Shown here: in pieces, positions 26,773 through 36,206 of the stretch | Numbering within the stretch: the stretch's first letter is position 1 | How the letters are laid out: each line of letters begins with the position of its first letter | Origin: Syntrophaceae bacterium UBA2280 | GTDB lineage: Bacteria; Desulfobacterota; Syntrophia; Syntrophales; Smithellaceae | Direction of reading: 5' to 3' | Assembly (NCBI GenBank): GCA_002347685.1 | Contig: DDWS01000028.1 | Span: forward strand, 28,794 to 92,793 | Length of the DNA: 64,000 nt | The notes under the pieces: model-generated | The model's database searches: none | Told to the model about the DNA's origin: nothing | What the model saw: only the letters and a program-made list of their open reading frames with translations | Program-made: the position numbers and the translations under genes

Positions 26773-27330
26773 ATGACGCCCAGAAGAGTTTTAACCCTTT
26801 GGAATAATGAAGGAATAGATAGTACAGATACGGCTTTACTGCGCAAAAAGTCCGAAGAGCTCGCTTTGCCCTTCGATCAGGAAACACGAGGCGAGATTCA
26901 GTCTCTAATTGATTCTTTTATCTGCCGCGATGACGCCTCCGGTCTGGCCGCGCCGCAAATCGGCATCAATAAACGGATGATCATTTTCCGCAACAAGGAT
27001 ATCGATGGTGAAAGGCCTCTGACCCGTGATGACTGCGATGTGCTGATTAATCCGCGCATCACCCAGGCGCGCGGCGAAAAGGTGACGGCGGCCGAAGGCT
27101 GCCTGTCGTGTCCCGATATTCAAATCGAGGTTGGCCGATTTCCGGAAATCAAGGTCCGGGCGTTAAACGAAAAGGGTGAAAAAATCAGCAAGCGGTATCT
27201 GGATTATACCGCGCGTGTCTGTCAGCACGAAATCGACCATCTGGACGGCATACTAATTGTCGATTACGAAGGAAATCTTTATTACCCGAAAGACAAGCAA
27301 GCCCTGATTGACAAGATTTTCAAGGTATAG
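26773..27330 (+). CDS. def: Peptide deformylase
   Basis: 185 aa. The three motifs are intact: GLAAPQIG at 57-64, EGCLS at 108-112 with metal ligand Cys110, and QHEIDH at 151-156 with catalytic Glu153 and metal ligands His152/His156. The residue after EGCLS is Cys (EGCLSCP) where Val or Ile is usual. Removes formyl groups from nascent proteins. It diverges from the radical SAM gene across 141 bp and precedes the glycine cleavage operon. Confidence 0.95.
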   Translation: MTPRRVLTLWNNEGIDSTDTALLRKKSEELALPFDQETRGEIQSLIDSFICRDDASGLAAPQIGINKRMIIFRNKDIDGERPLTRDDCDVLINPRITQARGEKVTAAEGCLSCPDIQIEVGRFPEIKVRALNEKGEKISKRYLDYTARVCQHEIDHLDGILIVDYEGNLYYPKDKQALIDKIFKV

Positions 27331-27472
27331 TGCCGGGCGGGAATGATTCGCATTCCGCGAAAGTTAGAGCAGTCGCTCCATCATCATCGATTAAAAAAGG
27401 ACGGTTTCATCTTCCATGAGTATTGGAGAAGCGGGGTCCTGTCGGCCAGCAGAAGCCAGGTGAAGGCAGTCT

Positions 27473-28564
27473 ATGAAAAAAACACCTTTATACGAAAAGC
27501 ACGTCGCCCTGAATGCCCGGATCATTGATTTCGGCGGCTGGGCCATGCCGGTTTCGTACACCAATGTCATCGATGAACACAAGGCGACCCGCAGCGCGGC
27601 TACGCTTTTCGACATCTGCCATATGGGGGAGATCGAAGTCAAAGGCCCCCGGGCGCTGGATCTTTTGCAGTGGGCACTGACCCGCGACCTTACCGGGCAG
27701 AAAATTGGTCAAGTCAAGCTCGCCGCCCTGCTCAATGATCAAGGCGGCATCATGGATGATCTCACCGTTTACAAAACGGCCGAAGATGCCTATATGCTGG
27801 TGACCAACGCCACAACCCGCCAGACCGATTATCAACGGCTTTCCTCGGTGCTTGCAGAAAAAAAATTCGACTGCCGCATCGAGGATGTCAGCGACCAAAC
27901 CGGCAAACTGGATTTACAGGGACCCTTTTCCGAGGCGATCTTGCGGAATCTGACGGATACAGATTTGGCGGGAATGCGGTTCTACCATTTTTGTGAAACG
28001 CAAGTTGCCGGGATTCCGGCGATTGTTTCCCGAAGCGGCTATACGGGCGAAGACGGATTTGAAATCTACGCCGCCGCTGAAAAAATCGATGTTATTTGGG
28101 ATAAGCTGTTGGAGGAAGGTGAAAGCGGCGGCCTGAAGCCGGCGGGACTCGGCGCCCGCGACACGCTGAGGCTGGAAGCGGGAATGATGCTCAACGGTCA
28201 GGATATGAACGAAGAGACAAGTCCGCTGGAAGTGCCTTACGCCTGGCTGATCGACTGGCATAAGGATTTTGCCGGCAAACCGGCGCTTCAGTCCCGCAAG
28301 GAAAAAGGCATCCGCCGAAAGCTGGCCGGCTTCGAGGTGACCGGACGCGGGATCGCCCGCCACGGCTACAAGGTCATGTGCGGAGCCGATGAAATCGGGG
28401 TGGTCACCTCCGGCACTTTTTCTCCGACCTTGAACAAGGCCGTCGGTCTGGCTTTTATCGATACCGCTTTCAGCGTGTCGGGCACGGAAGTGGCCGTCGC
28501 CGTCCGCGATGCGATGATCCAGGCAAAAATCGTCGGGCTTCCCTTTTATAAACGAAAAAAATAA
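27473..28564 (+). CDS. gcvT: Glycine cleavage T protein (aminomethyltransferase)
   Basis: 363 aa with PLYEKHVALNARIIDFGGWAMPV at the N-terminus, the folate-binding Asp in the LNDQGGIMDDLTV segment, and GARDTLRLEAGM near residue 223. It transfers the aminomethyl carbon of lipoyl-bound glycine to tetrahydrofolate, releasing ammonia. First gene of the gcv operon; the 142 bp upstream leader does not contain a recognisable glycine riboswitch. AGGTGAAGG precedes the ATG. Confidence 0.96.
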   Translation: MKKTPLYEKHVALNARIIDFGGWAMPVSYTNVIDEHKATRSAATLFDICHMGEIEVKGPRALDLLQWALTRDLTGQKIGQVKLAALLNDQGGIMDDLTVYKTAEDAYMLVTNATTRQTDYQRLSSVLAEKKFDCRIEDVSDQTGKLDLQGPFSEAILRNLTDTDLAGMRFYHFCETQVAGIPAIVSRSGYTGEDGFEIYAAAEKIDVIWDKLLEEGESGGLKPAGLGARDTLRLEAGMMLNGQDMNEETSPLEVPYAWLIDWHKDFAGKPALQSRKEKGIRRKLAGFEVTGRGIARHGYKVMCGADEIGVVTSGTFSPTLNKAVGLAFIDTAFSVSGTEVAVAVRDAMIQAKIVGLPFYKRKK

Positions 28565-28585
28565 ACCATTTGAAGGAGACGCATC

Positions 28586-28984
28586 ATGTCCAAATCAAAT
28601 CCTGCCGATAGAGTCTATTCCAAAGACCATGAATGGGTCAAAGACCATGGCGACGGCACGGTGACGGTCGGCATCACCGACTACGCCCAGGAAATGCTCA
28701 CGGATATCGTTTTTGTGGAATTACCGGCTATTGGCAAAACTGTGGCGAAGGGCGCTCCCATGGCCGTTGTGGAATCCGTAAAATCCGTTTCCGATGTGTA
28801 CGCGCCGGTGAGCGGTGAAATTCTCGACGTCAACCTCGCGCTGGAAGAAACACCGGAACTCATCAACCAGGATGCTTTCAGTGACGGCTGGATCGTGAAA
28901 ATCCGTCTGGCCGATGCCTCGGAGCTTCAATCCCTGCTGAGCGCGGCCGACTACGAAGCACTGCTTCAAGACGAAAAACACTAA
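28586..28984 (+). CDS. gcvH: Glycine cleavage H protein (lipoyl carrier)
   Basis: 132 aa lipoyl-domain protein. Lipoylated Lys66 lies in VVESVKSVSDVYAPVSG, preceded by the ITDYAQEMLTDIVFVELP core. It shuttles aminomethyl and reducing equivalents between the P, T and L proteins. AAGGAGACGC precedes the ATG, 22 bp after gcvT. Confidence 0.97.
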   Translation: MSKSNPADRVYSKDHEWVKDHGDGTVTVGITDYAQEMLTDIVFVELPAIGKTVAKGAPMAVVESVKSVSDVYAPVSGEILDVNLALEETPELINQDAFSDGWIVKIRLADASELQSLLSAADYEALLQDEKH

Positions 28985-29006
28985 CGCCGGATAACAGGAT
29001 CATGCC

Positions 29007-30332
29007 ATGGACTATTGCCCGCACACCAGCGATGATATTGCTCAAATGCTTTTGACCCTAGGCGTCGGCCGCGTCGAAGAGCTCTTTGCCGACATTCCGG
29101 AAAAATTCCGTTTGAAAAAAATTCCCGACATTCCGCCCGCGCTTTCCGAACAGGAGACCGTCGCGCTGATGAAGATGATCGGCGCCAGAAATCAGCTTCC
29201 GCGCCTGACGCTGACCGGCGCCGGGGCATACGCCCATTACATTCCGGCCGTCGTCAGCCATCTCGTGGGTCGAGCGGAGTTTTACACCGCTTACACACCC
29301 TATCAGGCGGAAATCAGTCAGGGGATTTTGCAGGCCATCTACGAATACCAGACCATGATCGCCCATCTGACCGGAACACAGATCGCCAATGCTTCGATGT
29401 ACGACGGGGCTTCGGCGATGGCGGAAGCAGCGGTATTGTGCGGCAAGATGTCGAACCGGACAAAAATTCTCATCGCCCGTTCGGTGCATCCCGAATACCG
29501 GCAGGTTGTGGCCACTTACGCATGGGCCAACGGTTACGAGATTTTGGAAATTCCCAACGCGCCGACCGGTCAGATTGATATGGATGCACTTGCCGCCCGG
29601 ATCGATGAAGACACGTCAGCCGTTTTGATTCAAAGCCCGAACTTTTTCGGCTGCATTGAGGATGTCGCGCCGATTGCGGATGCGGCCCATGCATGCGGCG
29701 CGCTTCTGGTCGCCGGTTTTACCGACGGCACATCTTTGGGGATTTTAAAGCCTGCGGGCGCCTGCGGCGCGGACTTTGTCGTGGGCGAAGGCCAGAGTTT
29801 CGGGAATCCGCTTCATTACGGCGGTCCATATCTGGGGATTTTCGCAGCGCAGGAAAAATACCTGCGGCGGATACCGGGCAGGCTTGCCGGCGCGACGGTT
29901 GATAAAAATGGACGGCGCGGTTTTGTTTTGACGTTACAGACCCGCGAGCAGCACATCCGCCGCGAGAAGGCCACATCCAACATCTGCTCCAACGAAGCGC
30001 TCTGCGCGCTGGCCGCAGGGGTTTACCTGGCCGCCCTGGGGAAAAATTTGCGCAAACTTGCTTTGCTCAATGTTTATAAAGCGCAGTATCTGAAAGCCAG
30101 GCTTCTGCAGATGCCCGGCTGGGCGGAATGCTTTTCGTCGCCGGTTTACAATGAATTTACGGTTTTTTGCCCCGATGCGCAGACCGTCAATGAAAAACTG
30201 AAAAAAGAAGGAATTATCGGAGGCTATGAATTGGCGACGGACTATCCGGAGCTGGAAAGCGCGCTCGTTTTCTGCGTCACGGAAATGGTCTCGAAAGACG
30301 ACATGGACCAGATCATCAGGATTCTGAAATAA
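29007..30332 (+). CDS. gcvPA: Glycine dehydrogenase (decarboxylating) subunit 1
   Basis: 441 aa N-terminal half of the split P protein: opens with the YCPHTSDDIAQML region, contains FYTAYTPYQAEISQGILQAIYEYQTM and the GEGQSFGNPLHYGGPYLGIF motif. Pairs with gcvPB to decarboxylate glycine. The split form is typical of archaea, Firmicutes and many Desulfobacterota, unlike the single-chain gcvP of enteric bacteria. Confidence 0.96.
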   Translation: MDYCPHTSDDIAQMLLTLGVGRVEELFADIPEKFRLKKIPDIPPALSEQETVALMKMIGARNQLPRLTLTGAGAYAHYIPAVVSHLVGRAEFYTAYTPYQAEISQGILQAIYEYQTMIAHLTGTQIANASMYDGASAMAEAAVLCGKMSNRTKILIARSVHPEYRQVVATYAWANGYEILEIPNAPTGQIDMDALAARIDEDTSAVLIQSPNFFGCIEDVAPIADAAHACGALLVAGFTDGTSLGILKPAGACGADFVVGEGQSFGNPLHYGGPYLGIFAAQEKYLRRIPGRLAGATVDKNGRRGFVLTLQTREQHIRREKATSNICSNEALCALAAGVYLAALGKNLRKLALLNVYKAQYLKARLLQMPGWAECFSSPVYNEFTVFCPDAQTVNEKLKKEGIIGGYELATDYPELESALVFCVTEMVSKDDMDQIIRILK

Positions 30333-30347
30333 CGAAGGGGAATGCGG

Positions 30348-31790
30348 ATGGAACTCATTTTCGAACTCAGTTGTCCCGGGCGAACCGCAGCGGATATTTC
30401 ACGAAGCGATGTGCCCGAACTCAACATTGCGTCGTTGATCGATCAAAAATATCTGCGCGGGGATCTGGATTTGCCGGAAATCTCGGAGCTCGACTTGGTG
30501 CGTCACTACACCAATCTGTCGCGCAGGAACTTCGGCGTGGATCTTGGTTTCTATCCGCTGGGCTCCTGCACCATGAAGTACAATCCGAAAGTCAACGAAA
30601 ACGTGGCGGCCTTTCCCGAATTCACCGGCCTGCACCCCTATGCTCCGGATGAATGGGCTCAGGGGAATCTGCAACTGATGTATACCATGCAGAAGTTATT
30701 GAGCCATGTTTTCGGCATGGCCGATTTCACGCTGCAGCCGGCGGCTGGTGCGCACGGAGAGCTGACCGGCATGATGATGATCAAGAAATATTTTGAGCAA
30801 AAGGCAGAAAAGCGCCGCCTGGTGCTGATTCCGGATGCGGCCCACGGGACGAACCCGGCATCCGGCGCGCTGTGCGGCTTTGAGACGGTGATGTTGCGTT
30901 CCAACGCCGAAGGAGGCGTCGATATTGAACACCTGGAATCGCTGATGACGGAGGATGTCGCCGCGCTGATGCTGACCAATCCCAACACGCTGGGCCTGTT
31001 TGAACGCAACATCGAGCAGGTCGCGGCCATCGTCCACGGCAAGGGCGGCCTGCTCTACGGAGACGGCGCTAACGCCAATGCTTTTCTGGGAAAGACCCGC
31101 CCCGGCGATCAGGGATTTGACGTCATCCAGCTTAATTTACACAAAACCTTTTCCACCCCGCATGGTGGCGGCGGACCCGGCAGCGGGCCGGTGGGCGTGG
31201 GACCCCGGCTGTTGGATTTTCTGCCTGTGCCCAGGATTGTCAAAAAGGACCAGGGGTATCACTGGTCGGAAAATTATCCGCACAGCATCGGCCGCGTGCG
31301 CGCCTTTTACGGAAATTTCAACGTGGTCGTCAAGGCCTACGCCTATATCCGGTCCCTGGGCGCGGAAGGTTTGACGCGCGCCACCGAACTGGCCGTCCTC
31401 AACGCCAACTATATCAAGGAAAAGCTAAAACCCCACTTTGATCTGCCCTACGACCGCGTCTGCATGCATGAATGTGTGTTTTCGGGGAAAAGACAAGTGG
31501 CCGAAAACGGCGTACACACCTCCGATATCGCCAAGCGGCTGATTGATTTCGGATATCATCCGCCGACCATTTATTTTCCGCTCATCGTTCCCGAAGCGAT
31601 CATGATCGAACCGACCGAGACGGAAAGCAAAGAAACCCTGGACCGGTTCTGCGATGCCATGATCGCCATTGCCAAAGAATCCAAAGAAAATCCGCAGCGG
31701 GTGAAAGACGCGCCGCAATCCACACCGGTGGGAAGGCTCGATGATGTTCTGGCGGCCCGCAAACCGGATGTCTGCTGGAAAAAAATATAG
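30348..31790 (+). CDS. gcvPB: Glycine dehydrogenase (decarboxylating) subunit 2
   Basis: 480 aa, C-terminal half of the split P protein, with FYPLGSCTMKYNPK near residue 68 and the PLP-binding Lys in LNLHKTFSTPHGGGGPGSGP. The ATG at 30348 sits 7 nt from AAGGGG, better than the ATG at 30342, which is only 1 nt away. Ends 1 bp before lipA, so lipA is translationally coupled to it. Confidence 0.96.
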   Translation: MELIFELSCPGRTAADISRSDVPELNIASLIDQKYLRGDLDLPEISELDLVRHYTNLSRRNFGVDLGFYPLGSCTMKYNPKVNENVAAFPEFTGLHPYAPDEWAQGNLQLMYTMQKLLSHVFGMADFTLQPAAGAHGELTGMMMIKKYFEQKAEKRRLVLIPDAAHGTNPASGALCGFETVMLRSNAEGGVDIEHLESLMTEDVAALMLTNPNTLGLFERNIEQVAAIVHGKGGLLYGDGANANAFLGKTRPGDQGFDVIQLNLHKTFSTPHGGGGPGSGPVGVGPRLLDFLPVPRIVKKDQGYHWSENYPHSIGRVRAFYGNFNVVVKAYAYIRSLGAEGLTRATELAVLNANYIKEKLKPHFDLPYDRVCMHECVFSGKRQVAENGVHTSDIAKRLIDFGYHPPTIYFPLIVPEAIMIEPTETESKETLDRFCDAMIAIAKESKENPQRVKDAPQSTPVGRLDDVLAARKPDVCWKKI

Positions 31791-31791
31791 C

Positions 31792-32709
31792 ATGAGCTCG
31801 CAACCAAAGCCTCAACGCCTGCGCAAACCCCCGTGGCTCAAAGTGCCTCCGCCTTACGCCCGGCAGGGACACGGTATCCGGACCACGCTGGCCGGACTTC
31901 AACTGCACACGGTCTGTCAGGAAGCGGCCTGTCCCAACATGGCCGAGTGCTTTCAGGCCGGCACGGCGACTTTTTTGATTCTGGGGAACGTCTGCACGCG
32001 CGACTGCCGATACTGCAATGTCGCGCACGGCATACCGAAAAAAACGGATGAAAACGAAATCGACCATTTGATTGCGGCCGTGCGGCAGATGAAACTCCAT
32101 TACGCGGTCATCACCTCCGTGACGCGCGACGATTTACCAGATGGCGGCGCTTCGGCGTTTGCCGACGCGATTGTCCGTTTACGCCGGGAAATTCCCGACT
32201 GTAAAATGGAAGTTCTGATTCCCGATTTCAAGGGCGATCCGGATGCGTTGGGTGAGGTCATTGCCGCCGGGCCCGATGTGATCAATCACAACATGGAAGT
32301 CGTCAAGCCTTTATTCCGTCAATTAAGGCCGCAGGGGGATTACCATCATTCGCTGACGCTGCTTTCACGCGTTTCTGAAACGCCTGTGGTTTCCAAAAGC
32401 GGCTTTATGGTCGGTTTCGGAGAAAAATCCGAAGATCTCCTGCGTTTGATGGATGATTTGGTTTCTGTTTGCTGTGAGCGCTTAACGATCGGACAGTATC
32501 AACAACCCACGCTCAAACACTGGCCGGTCAGCCGATATTACCATCCCGATGAATTTGCAAGCCTCAAAGAAATTGCTTATTCGAAAGGTTTCCAATATGT
32601 AGAGTCAGGGCCGCTGGTGCGCAGTTCTTACCACGCGGCGAAGGCGGCAACCCGGGCCCATGACATTCATGACAGTATCGTCGAGGTGAAAAATGTCCGG
32701 AAAATATGA
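31792..32709 (+). CDS. lipA: Lipoyl synthase
   Basis: 305 aa radical SAM enzyme with both clusters: auxiliary CxxxxCxxxxxC (CQEAACPNMAEC) and radical SAM CTRDCRYC. The RSSY motif that anchors the auxiliary cluster is present near the C-terminus (VRSSYHA). It inserts two sulfurs into octanoyl-H protein. Its location inside the gcv operon indicates that it matures the GcvH made from the same transcript. It overlaps lpd by 17 bp. No lipB or lplA is nearby. Confidence 0.97.
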   Translation: MSSQPKPQRLRKPPWLKVPPPYARQGHGIRTTLAGLQLHTVCQEAACPNMAECFQAGTATFLILGNVCTRDCRYCNVAHGIPKKTDENEIDHLIAAVRQMKLHYAVITSVTRDDLPDGGASAFADAIVRLRREIPDCKMEVLIPDFKGDPDALGEVIAAGPDVINHNMEVVKPLFRQLRPQGDYHHSLTLLSRVSETPVVSKSGFMVGFGEKSEDLLRLMDDLVSVCCERLTIGQYQQPTLKHWPVSRYYHPDEFASLKEIAYSKGFQYVESGPLVRSSYHAAKAATRAHDIHDSIVEVKNVRKI

Positions 32710-34054
32710 TCTGATCGTTATTGGAGGCGGTCCCGGCGGCCTGACGGCCGCTGAAATGGCGGCCTCAAAGCATAAAACGGTCCTCATCATCGAAAAAGAC
32801 GGTTGGGGCGGAACCTGCACGCACCGTGGCTGCATTCCCACCAAGGCGCTTTTAACATGCAGCAAATTTTACTCGGATGTCAAAAAGCTCAAGCGCCTCG
32901 GGATCAACATGGATCAGGTCACGGTCGATTTCGCAGCCATGAAAAAACACCAGCAGCAGATGGTCAAGGTCGCGTCCCTCGGCGCTCATAAGGCGCTTGT
33001 CGACGCCGGGGTGGAAACCAGACAGGGGACTGGCGAAATCCTGTCGCCGCGTGAAGTGACATATACGGACCCTTCCGGGCAAAGTCAGTTGCTGCAGACG
33101 GAAAATGTTCTCATTGCCTGGGGGGCTGTGCCGCAAATCCTTCCGGGGGTTCGGACATCGGCAAGAATTCTTACTTCCGACGACATTCTGAATGTCGATA
33201 CGCTGCCTGCCTGCATGGTCATCGTCGGCGGCAGCTTCATCGGCGTCGAATACGCCGTCCTTTTCGCCGAACTGGGCGTTAAGGTGATTCTGGTGGAGCT
33301 GCTGGAGCGTATTTTACCGCAGGAGGATGAGGACGCCGCGGATTTTTTAGCAAAAGAACTGGTGCGATTGGGCGTTGCCGTTCACACGTCGACGCGGCTC
33401 ATCAGTCTCAAAGAGACGGAAAGTGGTGTCGTCCTGCAGGCCGAGAAGAAGGATGAAGCCCTGGAGATGCGCGCGGGCTTTACGCTTTTGTGCACCGGCA
33501 GAAAGCCGCTTTTGCTAAGCGATCAGCTGGGCCGTCTGGGTATTTTGCACACCAGCGCCGGAATCACCGTTGATCGCAAAATGATGACGAATATTGGGGG
33601 GATTTATGCCGTAGGAGACGTCACCGGCGGGATGATGCTGGCACACCGCGCGGCAGCGCAGGCCAGGGTTGCGGTGCAGAGTATGTTCGGCGGCTCTGAT
33701 TATGTCTGCGACGAAAAGACCATCCCTTCCGTCGTTTACAGCCATCCGCAGGTCGCGCGTGTCGGTTTCACCCGGGCTGCGGCCGAAGCGCAAGGGCTGG
33801 ACGTCGAGATCACCACCTCGGCTTACAGCGCCAACATCATTGCCCGGTCGGAACTGATGGGACAGGGGTTTGCGCGCGCCGTTTTTCATCAGGGGAAAAT
33901 CATCGGCGCGCTCATCGTCGGCGATGGCGCCGCGGAACTTATCGCCCCTCTGGCCCTGGCCGTCTCCGGCGAAATGACGAAAAAACAGCTGCGCAAATGG
34001 GTGATTCCGCATCCGACGCTCGGAGAAATATTCGCGCCCCTTATTCATGAATGA
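32693..34054 (+). CDS. lpd: Dihydrolipoyl dehydrogenase (L protein)
   Basis: 453 aa FAD/NAD disulfide reductase. GGGPGGLTAA binds FAD; redox Cys42 and Cys47 lie in GGTCTHRGCIPTKALL; the NAD-binding GGSFIGVEYA motif and the C-terminal catalytic His in HPTLGEIF are present. Reoxidises dihydrolipoyl-GcvH. Overlaps lipA by 17 bp. Enzyme of normal length. Confidence 0.95.
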   Translation: MSGKYDLIVIGGGPGGLTAAEMAASKHKTVLIIEKDGWGGTCTHRGCIPTKALLTCSKFYSDVKKLKRLGINMDQVTVDFAAMKKHQQQMVKVASLGAHKALVDAGVETRQGTGEILSPREVTYTDPSGQSQLLQTENVLIAWGAVPQILPGVRTSARILTSDDILNVDTLPACMVIVGGSFIGVEYAVLFAELGVKVILVELLERILPQEDEDAADFLAKELVRLGVAVHTSTRLISLKETESGVVLQAEKKDEALEMRAGFTLLCTGRKPLLLSDQLGRLGILHTSAGITVDRKMMTNIGGIYAVGDVTGGMMLAHRAAAQARVAVQSMFGGSDYVCDEKTIPSVVYSHPQVARVGFTRAAAEAQGLDVEITTSAYSANIIARSELMGQGFARAVFHQGKIIGALIVGDGAAELIAPLALAVSGEMTKKQLRKWVIPHPTLGEIFAPLIHE

Positions 34055-34098
34055 CGCGTATCGCGTTTAAAACAATATCATACGGACAGGAGTAGCCC

Positions 34099-34449
34099 AT
34101 GAAGAGGATACATTACACAGCCATTCCCCCGACATCCTTCAATAGTGACACGGCCGCAGGGGTTTCCGGACGCGTTGTGATCGGCAAAGCCGATGGCGCG
34201 CGGAATTTTTGTATGCGCGCCTTTGAGGTGGCTTCGGGCGGACATACGCCCAAGCACACGCATGCCTGGGAGCATGAAATCTTCGTTCACGCGGGTACAG
34301 GTGAGGTCTACGGGCAGGGAAAGTGGCATCCCGTAGGGGCGGGGAGTGTTGTTTTCGTACCGGCCGGTGAAGAACACCAGATTCGCAGCACCGGCGATGA
34401 GCCGCTGATGTTTATCTGCCTGATCCCGTCGGGCGTGCCGGAGCTTTGA
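34099..34449 (+). CDS. Cupin domain protein
   Basis: 116 aa single-domain cupin. Motif 1 (HTPKHTHAWEHEIFVHAGTG) has three His and one Glu as metal ligands, and motif 2 (VPAGEEHQIRSTG) supplies the fourth His. It lies 44 bp after lpd in the same direction with AGGAGTAGCCC before the ATG, so it may be co-transcribed with the gcv operon. Function not predictable beyond metal-binding fold. Confidence 0.8.
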   Translation: MKRIHYTAIPPTSFNSDTAAGVSGRVVIGKADGARNFCMRAFEVASGGHTPKHTHAWEHEIFVHAGTGEVYGQGKWHPVGAGSVVFVPAGEEHQIRSTGDEPLMFICLIPSGVPEL

Positions 34450-34475
34450 AAAACGTTTTCCCATGACGCTACCTT

Positions 34476-34512
34476 CACCTCCGGCAGGATTCGAATGTCC
34501 TGCGGGAAGGTG
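34476..34512. other. Hairpin in the cupin-corA gap
   Basis: GCAGGA / TCCTGC with flanking CACCT / AGGTG forms a hairpin with loop TTCGAATG just upstream of the corA ribosome site. No T-run follows, so it is an mRNA structure or weak terminator rather than a clear intrinsic terminator; it does not resemble the Mg2+ M-box. Confidence 0.35.
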
Positions 34513-34533
34513 TTTGGGGGGAGGGAGGAAACA

Positions 34534-35595
34534 ATGCAGTCCGCTTTGAAAAAAAGATCAAAAAAAACAGGGATGAGTCCGGGAAGTTTGATCCACATCG
34601 GCGACACCTATGTGGAAAAACCCAAAGTCAGCATCATCCGCTACGGCGAAGACCATTTTGAGGAAAAGGAAGAAATTGCCGCCGCGGATTTTGCGGGATT
34701 GCACGATGGACCGGGTAAAGTGTGGATGAATATCGACGGCCTGCAGGATGTGACGCTGCTGGAAAATGCGGGCAATGCTTTCGGTCTTCATCCGCTGATT
34801 CTGGAAGACATTCTCAATACGGATCAGCGTCCGAAAATCGAAGATTTAGCCGAATATATTTACATTGTTCTGAGAAATTTCCATAACCATGAAAACGGCA
34901 CGCTGTATTCGGAACAGGTCAGTATTGTTTTGGGGAAAGATTTCGTTTTATCATTCCAGGAAAAGGAAAGTACGCTTTTCGCGCCGGTTCGCGAAAGGCT
35001 GCGCGTCGGTAAGGGAAAAATCAGAAAAGCAGGCCCGGATTTTCTGGTTCATGCCCTGGTTGATTGTGTCGTCGATAACTATTTTATTGTGCTGGAGGAT
35101 ATGGGAGAGCGCATTGAGAGGCTGGAAAATGACCTGCTGAAACAGACGACGCCGTCTGAACTGAGGTCGATCCACAGCCTGAAAAGAGAGCTGATTTTTT
35201 TTCGGAAATCCCTCTGGCCGCTTCGCGAAACCCTCAGTTCCCTGCAGCGGTCGGATTCGGCCCTGATCGATGAACCAAACGCCATTTACTTCAAAGACGT
35301 TTTTGATCATATCATCGCGATCATCGATACGGTGGATACGTTTCGGGACATGCTTTCCGGTATGCTGGATATCTATCTGTCTTCGGTGAGCATCAAACTC
35401 AACGAAGTCATGAAGGTTCTGACCATTATCGCGACCATTTTCATGCCACTGACTTTTCTGGCGGGGGTGTACGGAATGAACTTCAAGTATATGCCGGAGC
35501 TGGAATGGCCCTGGGGATATTTTGGAATTTTGGCGCTGATGTTGACGGTTGCGGTTGTGATGCTTATTTTCTTCCGTAGAAAGAAATGGATCTGA
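34534..35595 (+). CDS. corA: CorA-family magnesium/cobalt transporter
   Basis: 353 aa. Large N-terminal cytoplasmic domain, then two C-terminal transmembrane helices; the first ends in the selectivity motif YGMNFKYMPELEW (GMN), the second is about residues 326-345. The family forms pentameric Mg2+ channels. GGGAGGAAAC precedes ATG 34534; the upstream in-frame ATG at 34495 is less likely. Monocistronic as far as can be seen. Confidence 0.93.
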   Translation: MQSALKKRSKKTGMSPGSLIHIGDTYVEKPKVSIIRYGEDHFEEKEEIAAADFAGLHDGPGKVWMNIDGLQDVTLLENAGNAFGLHPLILEDILNTDQRPKIEDLAEYIYIVLRNFHNHENGTLYSEQVSIVLGKDFVLSFQEKESTLFAPVRERLRVGKGKIRKAGPDFLVHALVDCVVDNYFIVLEDMGERIERLENDLLKQTTPSELRSIHSLKRELIFFRKSLWPLRETLSSLQRSDSALIDEPNAIYFKDVFDHIIAIIDTVDTFRDMLSGMLDIYLSSVSIKLNEVMKVLTIIATIFMPLTFLAGVYGMNFKYMPELEWPWGYFGILALMLTVAVVMLIFFRRKKWI

Positions 35596-35675
35596 AACGA
35601 CTGCAAAACGGTTGCATAAGCGATTAAAATATGCTCAATCTAAACCCAAGAATTTAACTATCAGGAGGCTTTACT

Positions 35676-36155
35676 ATGCAGGTATTCGCAGCAAGCGATA
35701 TTATGGAAGTCGCGATTCGAATTGAGGAAAACGGAATTAATTTTTATAAATTCGCCGAACAGATCGCAAAGCAGGAAGACGCAAAAAAATTATTTTCGCA
35801 CCTGGCCGAGGCAGAGGCCGCACATAAACGGACATTTGAAAAGTTTTTCGCAACGATGGAAAAATATACGCCCGATGAACGGTATGCCGGCGAATACAGT
35901 GCTTATGTCCGCAATTATGTGGACAATAATCTCATTTTCACCAAAGAAGTCATGGACAAGCAACTGGCGAAAGTCACGGATACGGTAGCCGCCTTCGAAT
36001 TTGCCATGCAGCGCGAGCTGGACTCCATTTTATACTATCATGAGATCAAAAACCTCGTTCCCGCCGCACAGCACGACGCCATTGAGAAGATTATTGACGA
36101 AGAACGAAAGCATTACGCCATTTTGTGCGACATGAAAAAACGTTACGCAGGCTGA
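35676..36155 (+). CDS. Ferritin-like / rubrerythrin-type diiron protein
   Basis: 159 aa four-helix-bundle protein. Di-iron ligand pattern: Glu in RIEENGINFY, ExxH in AEAEAAH, Glu in AMQRELDSILYY, and EExxH in DEERKHYAIL. No C-terminal rubredoxin (CxxC) domain, so it is the short 'erythrin' form associated with peroxide or iron handling in anaerobes. AGGAGGC precedes the ATG and an intrinsic terminator follows 27 bp after the stop. Confidence 0.85.
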   Translation: MQVFAASDIMEVAIRIEENGINFYKFAEQIAKQEDAKKLFSHLAEAEAAHKRTFEKFFATMEKYTPDERYAGEYSAYVRNYVDNNLIFTKEVMDKQLAKVTDTVAAFEFAMQRELDSILYYHEIKNLVPAAQHDAIEKIIDEERKHYAILCDMKKRYAG

Positions 36156-36182
36156 TCAAACATCGCAACCGATAACAAAAAA

Positions 36183-36206
36183 GCCGCCCTTCCGGGCGGC
36201 TTTTTT
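36183..36206 (+). terminator. Intrinsic terminator
   Basis: Perfect GCCGCCC / GGGCGGC stem with TTCC loop, flanked by A-run and followed by six T. Ends the ferritin-like transcript; the A-run also makes it usable on the minus strand. Confidence 0.92.

Noticed and set aside
27331..27472. Possible glycine riboswitch before gcvT
   Set aside because: The conserved glycine aptamer segments are not present in the 142-bp leader.
34450..34533. Possible Mg2+ riboswitch (M-box) before corA
   Set aside because: The gap is only 84 bp and holds one simple hairpin; no M-box core was seen.
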